From Maricaulis sp965657935 (GTDB lineage Bacteria; Pseudomonadota; Alphaproteobacteria; Caulobacterales; Maricaulaceae), in assembly GCA_965657935.1 (NCBI GenBank), contig CBFHQE010000043.1:1-21494 (forward strand): DNA of 21,494 nucleotides, written 5' to 3'. The position numbers and the translations under genes are program-made. Shown piece by piece: positions 14,178 to 21,246 of the stretch (the first letter of the stretch is position 1; each line of letters starts with the position of its first letter). The notes under the pieces were generated by a model, which was not told the DNA's origin, ran no database searches, and was given only the letters and a program-made list of their open reading frames with translations.

Positions 14178-15148
14178 CCCCGACCGTGCGGTTCGAGAAA
14201 ATCAATGATCGGTCCGGCGGGCACAATCCGGGTTGGGTTGATGGTGTCGTGACTTGCGTAGTAGTGCGCCTTGGCATGTTCCGGATTGAAGGTTGCGGCG
14301 ACGCCGGGCGTCTGGAAGAGGTCGCGTGTATAGGCCCACAAGTTCGGATAGTCCGAGATGCGACGCAGATTGCACTTGAAGTGCCCGAAATAGACCATGT
14401 CGAAGCGCAGCAGCGTGGGCAGTGTCCGCCAGTCAGCCTCGGTCGGTGTGGCGCCGGCGAGAAAGCGCTGGCGCGAGAGAATGTCCTCCAGCCAGTCCAG
14501 AGTATCGAATAGCGGGATCACGGCCTCTTCATAGGCAGCCTGTGTCGTCGCGAAGCCTGAGCGATAGACACCATTATTCAGCGTGTCATAGACGCGGGCA
14601 TTGATGGCATCGATCTCTGCGCGCTTGTCTTGCGGGTAGTAGTCGCCCGGCCTGGCGCCCACTCCGTCAAAGGCGGAGTTGAACATGCGGATGATTTCCG
14701 AGCTCTCGTTCGAAACAATGCGATTGGTCAGCTTGTCCCAGAGGACCGGAACCGTCACCCGGCCGGAATAGTCCGGTTCGGATTGCTGGTAGACCTGGTA
14801 CATGAAGTCCTTGGCAAACAGGTCGTCGCCGACAATCCCGTCCTTGTCCTGCGCGAAGGTCCAGCCATTTTCGGCCATATACCAGTGCACAACCGAGACG
14901 GAGATCATGTCTTCCAAGCCTTTAAGAGCGCGATAGATCAATGTCCTGTGTGCCCATGGGCAGGCATAGGAGACATATAGGTGATATCGGCCTGGCTCGG
15001 CCTTGAAGCCGCCGCGCCCGGTCGGGCCGGCCTCGCCATCCGGCGTGACCCAGTTGCGCAACTGGGCTTCGGAACGCACGAACCGTCCTTTCGAGGCTTT
15101 GGTGTCATACCATTTGTCTTGCCACTTGCCGTCTACGAGCAGGCCCAT
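14174..15148 (-). CDS. Glutathionyl-hydroquinone reductase (Xi-class GST)
   Basis: A 324-residue protein of the EcmB/YqjG/PcpF family. The thioredoxin-like domain has the catalytic Cys63 in SYACPWAHRTL. The family marker SNESSEIIRMFN (about 146-157) binds glutathione. The all-helical C-terminal domain contains RFLAGATPTEADWRTLPTLLRFD. The enzymes reduce S-glutathionyl-hydroquinones to hydroquinones in the cytoplasm. The start is ATG at 15148 with AGGAGA 6 bases upstream. It lies 31 bases after the pirin gene on the same strand, so pirin and this gene likely form an operon for quinone or flavonoid stress. Confidence 0.93.
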   Translation of the reverse strand: MGLLVDGKWQDKWYDTKASKGRFVRSEAQLRNWVTPDGEAGPTGRGGFKAEPGRYHLYVSYACPWAHRTLIYRALKGLEDMISVSVVHWYMAENGWTFAQDKDGIVGDDLFAKDFMYQVYQQSEPDYSGRVTVPVLWDKLTNRIVSNESSEIIRMFNSAFDGVGARPGDYYPQDKRAEIDAINARVYDTLNNGVYRSGFATTQAAYEEAVIPLFDTLDWLEDILSRQRFLAGATPTEADWRTLPTLLRFDMVYFGHFKCNLRRISDYPNLWAYTRDLFQTPGVAATFNPEHAKAHYYASHDTINPTRIVPAGPIIDFLEPHGRG

Positions 15149-15179
15149 GACTATTCTCCTGAAGCTGGATGTAAGGGGG

Positions 15180-16031
15180 CTAGAACCGGCCCGCCTGGAA
15201 ATCGGTGACGGCCTGTTGCAGTTGCGCCTGGGTGTTCATCACGAACGGGCCGTAACGCGCTACGGGCTCGCCGATCGGCTTTCCGGCAACGACCAGCAGG
15301 CTGGCGCCGTCTGGTCCGGCGACCAGGTCCAGCTGGTCGCCCTTGCCCATGACCGCGAGTGCGGGTGTCGAGACGTGCGTCCCGGCCACATCGACCTGCC
15401 CGCGATAAACAGCGATGAAACCGCTCAGTTCGGCGGCAACGACTTCGCTGAACCGGGCGCCGGGCTCCAGCGTGATATCCAGCAGAAGCGGGTCGATCGC
15501 CGCACTGCGAGCCGGGCCGCGTGTGCCGTTGGCCAATGCGCCGGCGAGCACCCGGATGCGCGCGCCCTCACGATCGATCGTCGGGATCTGCTCGCGTGAA
15601 AACTCCTGATAGCCGGGATCGGTCATCTTGAGCTTGCTGGGCAGATTTACCCAGAGCTGGAAGCCCCACATGCGTCCGTCGGCCTGTTCCGGGATCTCTG
15701 AATGCACAATTCCACGCCCGGCGGTCATCCACTGGATGCCACCACTCTCAATGACGCCGGAATGCCCCTTGTTATCGCCATGGCGCATCTTGCCCTCGAT
15801 CATGATGGTGACCGTCTCGAAACCGCGATGCGGGTGTTCGGGGAAACCGGCAATATAGTCGTCGGCATTGTCAGAGCTGAAATAGTCGAGCATCAGGAAG
15901 GGGTCGATCTGCATCAGTCCCTGATGACCCAGCAATCGGGTGAGCTTGACCCCGGCGCCGTCTGACGTTGGGATGCCGCGATGAACATGATCAATCGGAC
16001 GTGATTTGAGTGCGCTGACTGTATCGGTCAT
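15180..16031 (-). CDS. Pirin family protein (cupin-fold, quercetinase-like)
   Basis: A 283-residue bicupin. The metal site is complete: H66 and H68 in PEHPHRGFETVTIMIEG, with H110 and E112 in GRGIVHSEIP. A C-terminal cupin domain follows (DITLEPGARFSEVVAAELSGFIAVYRG). Bacterial pirins often show quercetin 2,3-dioxygenase activity; some regulate enzymes by contact. The ATG at 16031 is preceded by AGGAGG at ideal distance; a longer frame (27 more codons) lacks such a site. It is first gene of the pirin/hydroquinone-reductase unit, with an inverted repeat TGGAAA-N7-TTTCCA upstream. Confidence 0.95.
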   Translation of the reverse strand: MTDTVSALKSRPIDHVHRGIPTSDGAGVKLTRLLGHQGLMQIDPFLMLDYFSSDNADDYIAGFPEHPHRGFETVTIMIEGKMRHGDNKGHSGVIESGGIQWMTAGRGIVHSEIPEQADGRMWGFQLWVNLPSKLKMTDPGYQEFSREQIPTIDREGARIRVLAGALANGTRGPARSAAIDPLLLDITLEPGARFSEVVAAELSGFIAVYRGQVDVAGTHVSTPALAVMGKGDQLDLVAGPDGASLLVVAGKPIGEPVARYGPFVMNTQAQLQQAVTDFQAGRF

Positions 16032-16092
16032 ACCAGCCTCCTGTCGTTTCGATACAGATAGCGTCTTGTGGGGCGCAGACCATCCGCCGATC

Positions 16093-16111
16093 TGGAAATG
16101 TATTGTTTCCA
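16093..16111. promoter_or_regulatory. Inverted repeat TGGAAA-N7-TTTCCA upstream of pirin
   Basis: Arms at 16093-16098 and 16106-16111, in the divergent region between pirin (minus, start 16031) and the lipoprotein gene (plus, start 16186). It is a plausible operator for a quinone- or aromatic-responsive regulator. No regulator gene is adjacent. Confidence 0.4.
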
Positions 16112-16185
16112 ACCCGGATGGAGTGCGGGTGTAAGTTGACCTTTGCCTGTTTCACGTCAGTGTAAGCGAGCTTGGGAGGGCGAAA

Positions 16186-16764
16186 ATGCTGAATATTCGC
16201 GGTCTGGGCGCACTGTGTGCCGCTACCATGATAGTATCCTGTAATGCCGAAACTCCGCCGGGTGCGGAGCTGATCGCACGCATGAATGCGTTGTGTGGCA
16301 AGGCCTTTGAAGGTGAGATCACCAGTGATGATCCGCGCGATGCGGACTGGGCGTCCGAACGTCTGGTCATCCATTTCCGTGATTGCTCGCCGGGTGAGGT
16401 GCGTGCCCCCTTCCACGTAGGCGACGACCATAGTCGCACGTTTGTGATTACCCAGATTGATCACGGCCTTCGTTTCAAACACGATCACCGGCACGAGGAT
16501 GGTGTCGAGGACGTGTTGTCCCAGTATGGTGGCGATACCGTCGAGAAACCTTACGGCCTGCGCGCCGAATTTCCCGCCGACGCCTTTTCACGCGAGATGT
16601 TCGAGGAACAGGGTTATCTGGTCTCGATCGACAATGTCTGGTCGATCGAAGTAACCGACGAGACTTTCACCTATGGCCTGAACCGCCCGAACCGGCATTT
16701 CGAGGTGACTTTCGACCTCACACAGGATGTCGAGTTGCCGCCGCCGGCCTGGGGCAGCGAGTAA
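16186..16764 (+). CDS. Putative lipoprotein of unknown function
   Basis: Not recognised. A 192-residue protein. The N-terminal hydrophobic segment ends in the lipobox IVSC with Cys19 as lipidation site. Asn at +2 predicts sorting to the outer membrane. The mature part is acidic, rich in His/Asp/Glu (for example HDHRHEDGVEDV near residue 104), with two further Cys (37 and 66) that could form a disulfide. Strong GGAGGG site 6 bases before the ATG. It is upstream of fmt but fmt seems to have its own promoter, so the two are probably not one operon. Confidence 0.72.
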   Translation: MLNIRGLGALCAATMIVSCNAETPPGAELIARMNALCGKAFEGEITSDDPRDADWASERLVIHFRDCSPGEVRAPFHVGDDHSRTFVITQIDHGLRFKHDHRHEDGVEDVLSQYGGDTVEKPYGLRAEFPADAFSREMFEEQGYLVSIDNVWSIEVTDETFTYGLNRPNRHFEVTFDLTQDVELPPPAWGSE

Positions 16765-16778
16765 GCCTCTCATCAGGC

Positions 16779-16807
16779 TTGACGAAGGCGTGCTTTGCGC
16801 GCTCTAA
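16779..16807 (+). promoter_or_regulatory. Putative promoter of fmt-truA, near-leaderless
   Basis: -35 TTGACG (16779-16784), identical to the core of the Caulobacter housekeeping -35 consensus, 17-base spacer, -10-like CTCTAA (16802-16807) within GCTCTAAGC. The predicted start at about 16814 leaves two bases before the ATG at 16816. Confidence 0.45.
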
Positions 16808-16815
16808 GCCGCGTT

Positions 16816-17748
16816 ATGACCCTACGCATTGCTTTCATGGGCACGCCGGACTTTGCGGCGCGCTCTCTCGCCGAAATCGCCGCGTCCGGACACGAGGTCG
16901 TTCGCGTCTACACCCAGCCCTCGCGTCGCCGCGGACGGGGCCAGTCCGAGCAGAAGACACCTGTGCATCAGCTGGCCGAGATTCTCGGCATTCCGGTTGA
17001 GACGCCATCGCGTTTTCGCGATCCGCAGGTCATTGCCGACTTCCAGTCGCTTGACGTTGATGTCGCCGTGGTCGTCGCCTACGGCCAGATCCTGCCGCAG
17101 GACGCCCTGGACGCGCCGGCCTATGGGTGCCTGAACCTGCATGCGAGTCTGTTGCCACGCTGGCGAGGTGCTGCGCCTATCCAGCGTGCGATCATGGCAG
17201 GAGACGTAAAGACGGGCGTCCAGATCCAGCAGATGGAGGCCGGGCTCGATACCGGCCCGATCCTGTTGTCGGAAATGGTGCCGATCAAACCGACGGACAC
17301 GGCCGCCACCCTGCATGACCGGTTGATGGAAGCCGGCGCGCTGATGTGGCCGCGGACGCTGTCCGCGCTGGAACGCGGGTCTCTGGAAGCGGTGGCGCAG
17401 TCGCAGGACGGTGTGACCTATGCGCACAAGATTTCCTCTGATGAGGCGCGCATCGACTGGTCCCGTTCCGCTGCTGACCTGGCCAACCACATAAGGGGGC
17501 TTTCGCCCTTCCCCGGAGCCTGGTTCCAGCTCATTGGCGAAAAAGGCCCCGTGCGGGTGAAGGTCCTGCTCGCAGAAGCGGTCACCGGTGAAGGTGACGC
17601 CGGCACCGCGCTGGATGACCGTCTGACAATCGCCTGCGGTGAGGGCGCGGTACGTCTGCTCAAGCTGCAACGCGAGGGCAGGGGCGCCATGAAGATAGAG
17701 GATTTCCTGCGCGGAACGGCCGTTCCCGCCGGAACGGTGCTGGGCTGA
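16816..17748 (+). CDS. fmt: Methionyl-tRNA formyltransferase
   Basis: A 310-residue enzyme that formylates initiator Met-tRNA. The N-terminal formyltransferase domain has N107 and H109 in LNLHASLLPRWRGAAPIQ and D145 in GLDTGPIL, the conserved catalytic triad. The C-terminal OB-like tRNA-binding domain starts at about residue 205 (KISSDEARIDWSRSA, HIRGLSPFPGAWF). The ATG at 16816 (MTLRIAFMGTPDFA) fits the family start; a TTG seven codons upstream would add a non-conserved MRALSRV. No Shine-Dalgarno motif is visible, in line with the near-leaderless promoter. Its TGA overlaps the truA ATG by one base (TGATG). Confidence 0.97.
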   Translation: MTLRIAFMGTPDFAARSLAEIAASGHEVVRVYTQPSRRRGRGQSEQKTPVHQLAEILGIPVETPSRFRDPQVIADFQSLDVDVAVVVAYGQILPQDALDAPAYGCLNLHASLLPRWRGAAPIQRAIMAGDVKTGVQIQQMEAGLDTGPILLSEMVPIKPTDTAATLHDRLMEAGALMWPRTLSALERGSLEAVAQSQDGVTYAHKISSDEARIDWSRSAADLANHIRGLSPFPGAWFQLIGEKGPVRVKVLLAEAVTGEGDAGTALDDRLTIACGEGAVRLLKLQREGRGAMKIEDFLRGTAVPAGTVLG

Positions 17749-18488
17749 TGCCGCGTTACAAGCTGACGATTGAATATGATGGCGGCCCGTTTTCCGGCTG
17801 GCAGCGCCAGGACAATGCGCCATCGATCCAGGAGGCGATGGAGATGGCTGCGGCAAGGCTGGACCAGTCTGACGTGATGGTCCAGGGCGCGGGACGGACC
17901 GATAGCGGGGTGCACGCGCTCGGTCAGGTGGCCCATATCGACCTGACCAAGGGCCTGGCCGAGGACAAGGTTCGCGACGCGCTGAACTTTCACCTCAAGC
18001 CAAACCCGATTGCGGTGCTGGTCGCCGAGCGGGTTGATGACGACTTCCACGCCCGCTTCTCCGCGACCCAGCGACATTATCTCTACCGCATCATTGATCG
18101 TCGTGTGCCGCTGACCCTGGATCGCGGCCAGGTCTGGCGGGTGCCGCGTGCACTCGATGCCGAGGCCATGCATCAGGCGGCGCAATATCTGGTGGGCCGT
18201 CACGACTTCACAACTTTCCGCGACGCCCAGTGCCAGGCGGAAAGCCCGGTGAAGTCAATCGACAAGGTGGCCGTCGCCCGTTATGGCGAGGAAGTCCAGC
18301 TGACCATCGAGGCGCGCTCTTTTCTGCACCGACAGGTGCGGTCAATTACCGGCTCTTTGGTCGAAGTGGGGTTTGGCAAGTGGACGCCCCGGGACTTCAA
18401 GACGGCGCTGGACGCGGCTGATCGCAGCCGCTGTGGACCGGTGGCGCCGCCCGACGGGCTGTATCTGACGGCCGTGGACTATCCCTAG
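17748..18488 (+). CDS. truA: tRNA pseudouridine(38-40) synthase
   Basis: A 246-residue protein with the TruA signature GRTDSGVHALGQ, catalytic Asp52. It also has the N-terminal YDGGPFSGWQRQ, NFHLKPNPIAV, FSATQRHYLYRI and FLHRQVRSITGSLVEVG motifs. It isomerises uridines 38-40 in the anticodon arm. It is coupled to fmt by a one-base stop/start overlap. The TAG stop is within CTAG, shared with the stop codon of the convergent membrane-protein gene, so no intergenic terminator exists. Confidence 0.97.
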   Translation: MPRYKLTIEYDGGPFSGWQRQDNAPSIQEAMEMAAARLDQSDVMVQGAGRTDSGVHALGQVAHIDLTKGLAEDKVRDALNFHLKPNPIAVLVAERVDDDFHARFSATQRHYLYRIIDRRVPLTLDRGQVWRVPRALDAEAMHQAAQYLVGRHDFTTFRDAQCQAESPVKSIDKVAVARYGEEVQLTIEARSFLHRQVRSITGSLVEVGFGKWTPRDFKTALDAADRSRCGPVAPPDGLYLTAVDYP

Positions 18489-19051
18489 GCCGGTGGCATG
18501 AAGGCCTGGTAGATCAGCACCTGGGAGATGAATCCCATCACCAGCGGTACGGCCGTTGCGAAGGCCGAGGTGATTGTCGGTACGCCAAGGCTGATATAGG
18601 CGATGCGCCAGTGCGCGAGAAAGCGCAGATAGCTGTACAGGAACATCACAAAGACAAAGAAATCCTGGCTCATCAGCCCGGCTGTGCGCAGCAACGAGAC
18701 CAGGGCCAGGAACATCCAGAGCCAGACCACACCCCAGTTGTGCAGGATGACCCAGGGAACAAAGCGGTCCTTTACACCCAGTACGACGGTGACGATGGCC
18801 GCTGCGCCCGGAAACAGGACCCAGGACACGCCGAACAGGATCAGGCGGTGGAACAGTGAGATCTCGCTGCCCGCCTCAACACTGCCGACATGGATGAAGA
18901 TCAGGCAAACCGACGCCGGAATGATAGCGGCAAATGAATGCCAGAACCCGCTTGTGCTGACATCGAACTCGTCCTGCCAGCCAGGTTTGAACGTCAGTGC
19001 CTTGAAGGCGCCGTCTAGGGCGAGATAGGCCTCGGCGATCAGTCGGATCAT
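18485..19051 (-). CDS. Five-TM membrane protein of unknown function, coupled to dapE
   Basis: Not recognised with certainty. A 188-residue protein with five predicted hydrophobic helices at about 36-56, 66-92, 98-120, 131-155 and 162-185. A soluble N-terminus (AYLALDGAFKALTFKPGWQDEFDVS) precedes helix 1. The layout is reminiscent of Yip1-like small membrane proteins, but no signature confirms it. Its ATG overlaps the dapE TGA (ATGA), so it is co-translated with dapE. A role in wall precursor or peptide handling is conceivable from context alone. Confidence 0.75.
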   Translation of the reverse strand: MIRLIAEAYLALDGAFKALTFKPGWQDEFDVSTSGFWHSFAAIIPASVCLIFIHVGSVEAGSEISLFHRLILFGVSWVLFPGAAAIVTVVLGVKDRFVPWVILHNWGVVWLWMFLALVSLLRTAGLMSQDFFVFVMFLYSYLRFLAHWRIAYISLGVPTITSAFATAVPLVMGFISQVLIYQAFMPPA

Positions 19052-20205
19052 GCGGGCGTGTCCGTGAAATAGCGGTCCAGGATAAGGGTATAGATGCGCG
19101 TCAGGCTTTCAATATCGCTAACGGAAACGCGCTCGTCGACCTGGTGCATGGTTGCGCCGACCAGTCCGAATTCCGCGACCGGCCCGTAAAGTTGGATGAA
19201 GCGGGCATCTGAGGTGCCTCCGCCGGTCGTCAGGGAAGGTCGCCGGCCGGTCTCCGCCTCGACACAATCCTGCAGCAGGGTCGTGAACTCACCGGCCGGC
19301 GTCAGGAACGCTTCTCCGGTGACATGGATCTTCGCCTCGATGGAGCCCTGGAAGTTGAGATCAACCAGGGCGACCTCATCGCGGATCCAGCGGCTGAGCT
19401 CATCACCCGTATGCCTGATATTGAACCGGATGTTGAAATTCGCCCGCGCCTCGGCCGGGATCACATTCGTGGTCGGATTGCCCACATCAATCGTCGTGAC
19501 CTCCAGATTGGAAGGCTGGAAGGGGTGATGGCCTTCATCCAGTGTGCGCGCGAGCAGTTTGTTGATCACCGCCATCAAAGGCGGGATCGGGTTCTCGGCG
19601 CGCTCCGGATAGGCGACATGGCCCTGGCGCCCGCGTGAGAGCAGGGTGCAGTTGAGGCTGCCCCGTCGCCCTGACTTGATCGTCTCGCCCAGCTGATGCG
19701 GATTGGTCGGTTCGCCGACAAGGCAGTGATCAAACCTCTCACCCTCCTCGGCCAGGGCCTGCAGGACTTTCTTGGTGCCGTTGATCGCCTGGCCTTCTTC
19801 ATCGCCGGTGATGAGGTAGGCGATGGAACCTTTGGGCGGATCGGCCTCAAGATGGCGCGCCGTCGCCGCGACCATGGCGGCCAGAGCCCCCTTCATGTCG
19901 GCGGCGCCACGTCCCCAGAGCACGCCATCATCGGTCTCGGCCTGGAAAGGGGGGTTGGTCCAGGCGTCCTCATCGCCGGGCGGCACAACATCGGTGTGAC
20001 CGGCGAACATGAAACAGGGTTCGGTCGTGCCCAGCCGCGCATAGAGATTGTCGACGTCCTCGAACCGGTAGCGCCGGCAGGAAAAACCAAGTTCTTCCAA
20101 TGCCTGTTGCATCACATCGAGCGCACCTGCATCCACCGGTGTGATGGAGGGGCGCTGGATCAATTGCCGGGCGAGCGCGAGGGGATTGGATTGACCTGTA
20201 TTCAT
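19048..20205 (-). CDS. dapE: Succinyl-diaminopimelate desuccinylase
   Basis: A 385-residue M20 metallopeptidase-family enzyme that hydrolyses N-succinyl-LL-diaminopimelate in lysine and peptidoglycan precursor synthesis. Metal and catalytic residues are in place: H70 and D72 (AGHTDVVPPGD), D103 (GRGAADMKGA), E136/E137 (TGDEEGQ), E165 (GEPT), and the late His in GATMHQVDE. TGGGTSDARF is typical of DapE. The start is ATG 20205 (MNTGQSNPLALA) or the in-frame ATG 20211 two codons earlier; neither has a clear ribosome-binding site, and the longer frame beyond them is not conserved-looking. It is divergent from the cupin gene by 56 bases and coupled to the downstream membrane-protein gene. Confidence 0.96.
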   Translation of the reverse strand: MNTGQSNPLALARQLIQRPSITPVDAGALDVMQQALEELGFSCRRYRFEDVDNLYARLGTTEPCFMFAGHTDVVPPGDEDAWTNPPFQAETDDGVLWGRGAADMKGALAAMVAATARHLEADPPKGSIAYLITGDEEGQAINGTKKVLQALAEEGERFDHCLVGEPTNPHQLGETIKSGRRGSLNCTLLSRGRQGHVAYPERAENPIPPLMAVINKLLARTLDEGHHPFQPSNLEVTTIDVGNPTTNVIPAEARANFNIRFNIRHTGDELSRWIRDEVALVDLNFQGSIEAKIHVTGEAFLTPAGEFTTLLQDCVEAETGRRPSLTTGGGTSDARFIQLYGPVAEFGLVGATMHQVDERVSVSDIESLTRIYTLILDRYFTDTPA

Positions 20206-20261
20206 GTCCATATAGCGAACATAAACAGTTTGTCCGCGCGGACCAGAATGAGGATGCAGCC

Positions 20262-20726
20262 ATGCGCAAATTTCGTATTGCCGAGCTGGAGGAAAAATCG
20301 GGGTCAAGTTATCCCGCGCCGTTCGACGAGCCGTGCCTGGAACGTTCCTGGCGAGGGCTGGCCGCGGCGGGTGATCTGACCCAGTTCGGCGTCAACCAGG
20401 TTCGCCTCCAACCGGGCGCCTGGTCCTCGCAGCGGCATTGGCACAGTCATGAAGACGAGCTGGTGATCATGCTGGACGGGGAGGCCGTCCTGGTGACGCA
20501 AGACGGCGAAACCACCCTGCAGCCTGGTGATGCTGCTGCCTTTCCGGCCGGTGAAGCCAATGGCCACCATCTGCAGAACCGTTCGACCGAGGCATGCGTG
20601 TTCCTGGCAATCGGATCGCGCAGTGACGAGGATGCCGGTGAATACCCGGACATCGACCTGAGGGTGAGGCCCGGGCGTTACTCGAAATCGGCTGTGTTCA
20701 CCAACACGCGTGATGAACCTTACTGA
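20262..20726 (+). CDS. Cupin-domain protein
   Basis: A 154-residue single cupin. Motif 1 is H59-W-H61-x4-E66-x6-G (RHWHSHEDELVIMLDGE). Motif 2 is G89-x5-P-x-G-x4-H102-x3-N (GDAAAFPAGEANGHHLQN). A complete 3-His/1-Glu metal site is therefore likely. Such small cupins include dioxygenases, isomerases and sugar-binding proteins, and the substrate cannot be told. The ATG at 20262 has GAGGATG upstream. The gene ends 5 bases before the stop of the convergent gene at 20732. Confidence 0.88.
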   Translation: MRKFRIAELEEKSGSSYPAPFDEPCLERSWRGLAAAGDLTQFGVNQVRLQPGAWSSQRHWHSHEDELVIMLDGEAVLVTQDGETTLQPGDAAAFPAGEANGHHLQNRSTEACVFLAIGSRSDEDAGEYPDIDLRVRPGRYSKSAVFTNTRDEPY

Positions 20727-20731
20727 CAGGT

Positions 20732-21073
20732 CTAGTGCGAACGTCCGTGCGTTTCGCGATAGCGTTCCATGGAAACGCTGATCTTGAAGGTCTCACGATA
20801 TTTCGGTGAGCCGACAGGACGTGGCGGGTTCTGGCTGGTCAGCGCGAGAATGCGTTCAAGAGTGTCGTGCGCGGCTCCGCTCTGGCCCGCGCCGATATAG
20901 GCGTGCAGCTCGACCAGCGCGTCGGAGAGCGGATCTCCTCCGCGGATGATGAAGTATGGCTCGTCCTTGCCGAGGCGGTTCAAGACGTCGTGTTCGGACG
21001 GGTTGCTGGCTGAACCGTACGGCGCTGTCGGATCAGCGGCAGCTGGCTTTTCTTTGGTCATGTCATCGCTCAC
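20732..21073 (-). CDS. Small soluble protein of unknown function (113 aa)
   Basis: Not recognised. A 113-residue protein without Cys, signal peptide or membrane segments. The N-terminus (about 1-30) is Pro/Ala/Ser-rich and probably disordered. The core EPYFIIRGGDPLSDALVELHAYIGAGQSGAAHDTLERILALTS (about 38-80) is predicted helical, and the end is Lys/Arg/His-rich. GTG start at 21073 is supported by AGGGGCG about 7 bases upstream; the in-frame ATG at 21061 is an alternative. Divergent from the partial gene at 21247, with an operator-like array between. Confidence 0.68.
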   Translation of the reverse strand: MSDDMTKEKPAAADPTAPYGSASNPSEHDVLNRLGKDEPYFIIRGGDPLSDALVELHAYIGAGQSGAAHDTLERILALTSQNPPRPVGSPKYRETFKISVSMERYRETHGRSH

Positions 21074-21189
21074 GGTTCGCCCCTTTTTGTTGTCGTTCTC
21101 ATTCGATCAGATTCGAGCGGGCTTCGATAGCATGCGGGCTGCGGCAAAACGGCCTTGGACAATCTGTTGAGGATGTAATGTCAGCAGCC

Positions 21190-21214
21190 GTTACAGTCGT
21201 AACACTGGTGTTAC
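21190..21214. promoter_or_regulatory. GTTAC/GTAAC operator-like array
   Basis: Three alternating half-sites: GTTAC (21190-21194), GTAAC (21199-21203) and GTTAC (21210-21214). The last two form GTAACAC-TG-GTGTTAC, i.e. GTAAC-N6-GTTAC, the same geometry as the palindrome at 13460-13475. Weaker half-sites are TGTAAT (21174-21179) and GTAAC just before the gene at 21247. It lies in the divergent intergenic region. Confidence 0.5.
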
Positions 21215-21246
21215 GTTTGTCTGCGGCGTATTTGGGGTAACCGACT

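Noticed and set aside
16822..17856. A 344-codon open frame on the minus strand opposite fmt
   Set aside because: Composition is Arg/Pro/His-rich shadow translation of a GC-rich gene; fmt carries all catalytic motifs.
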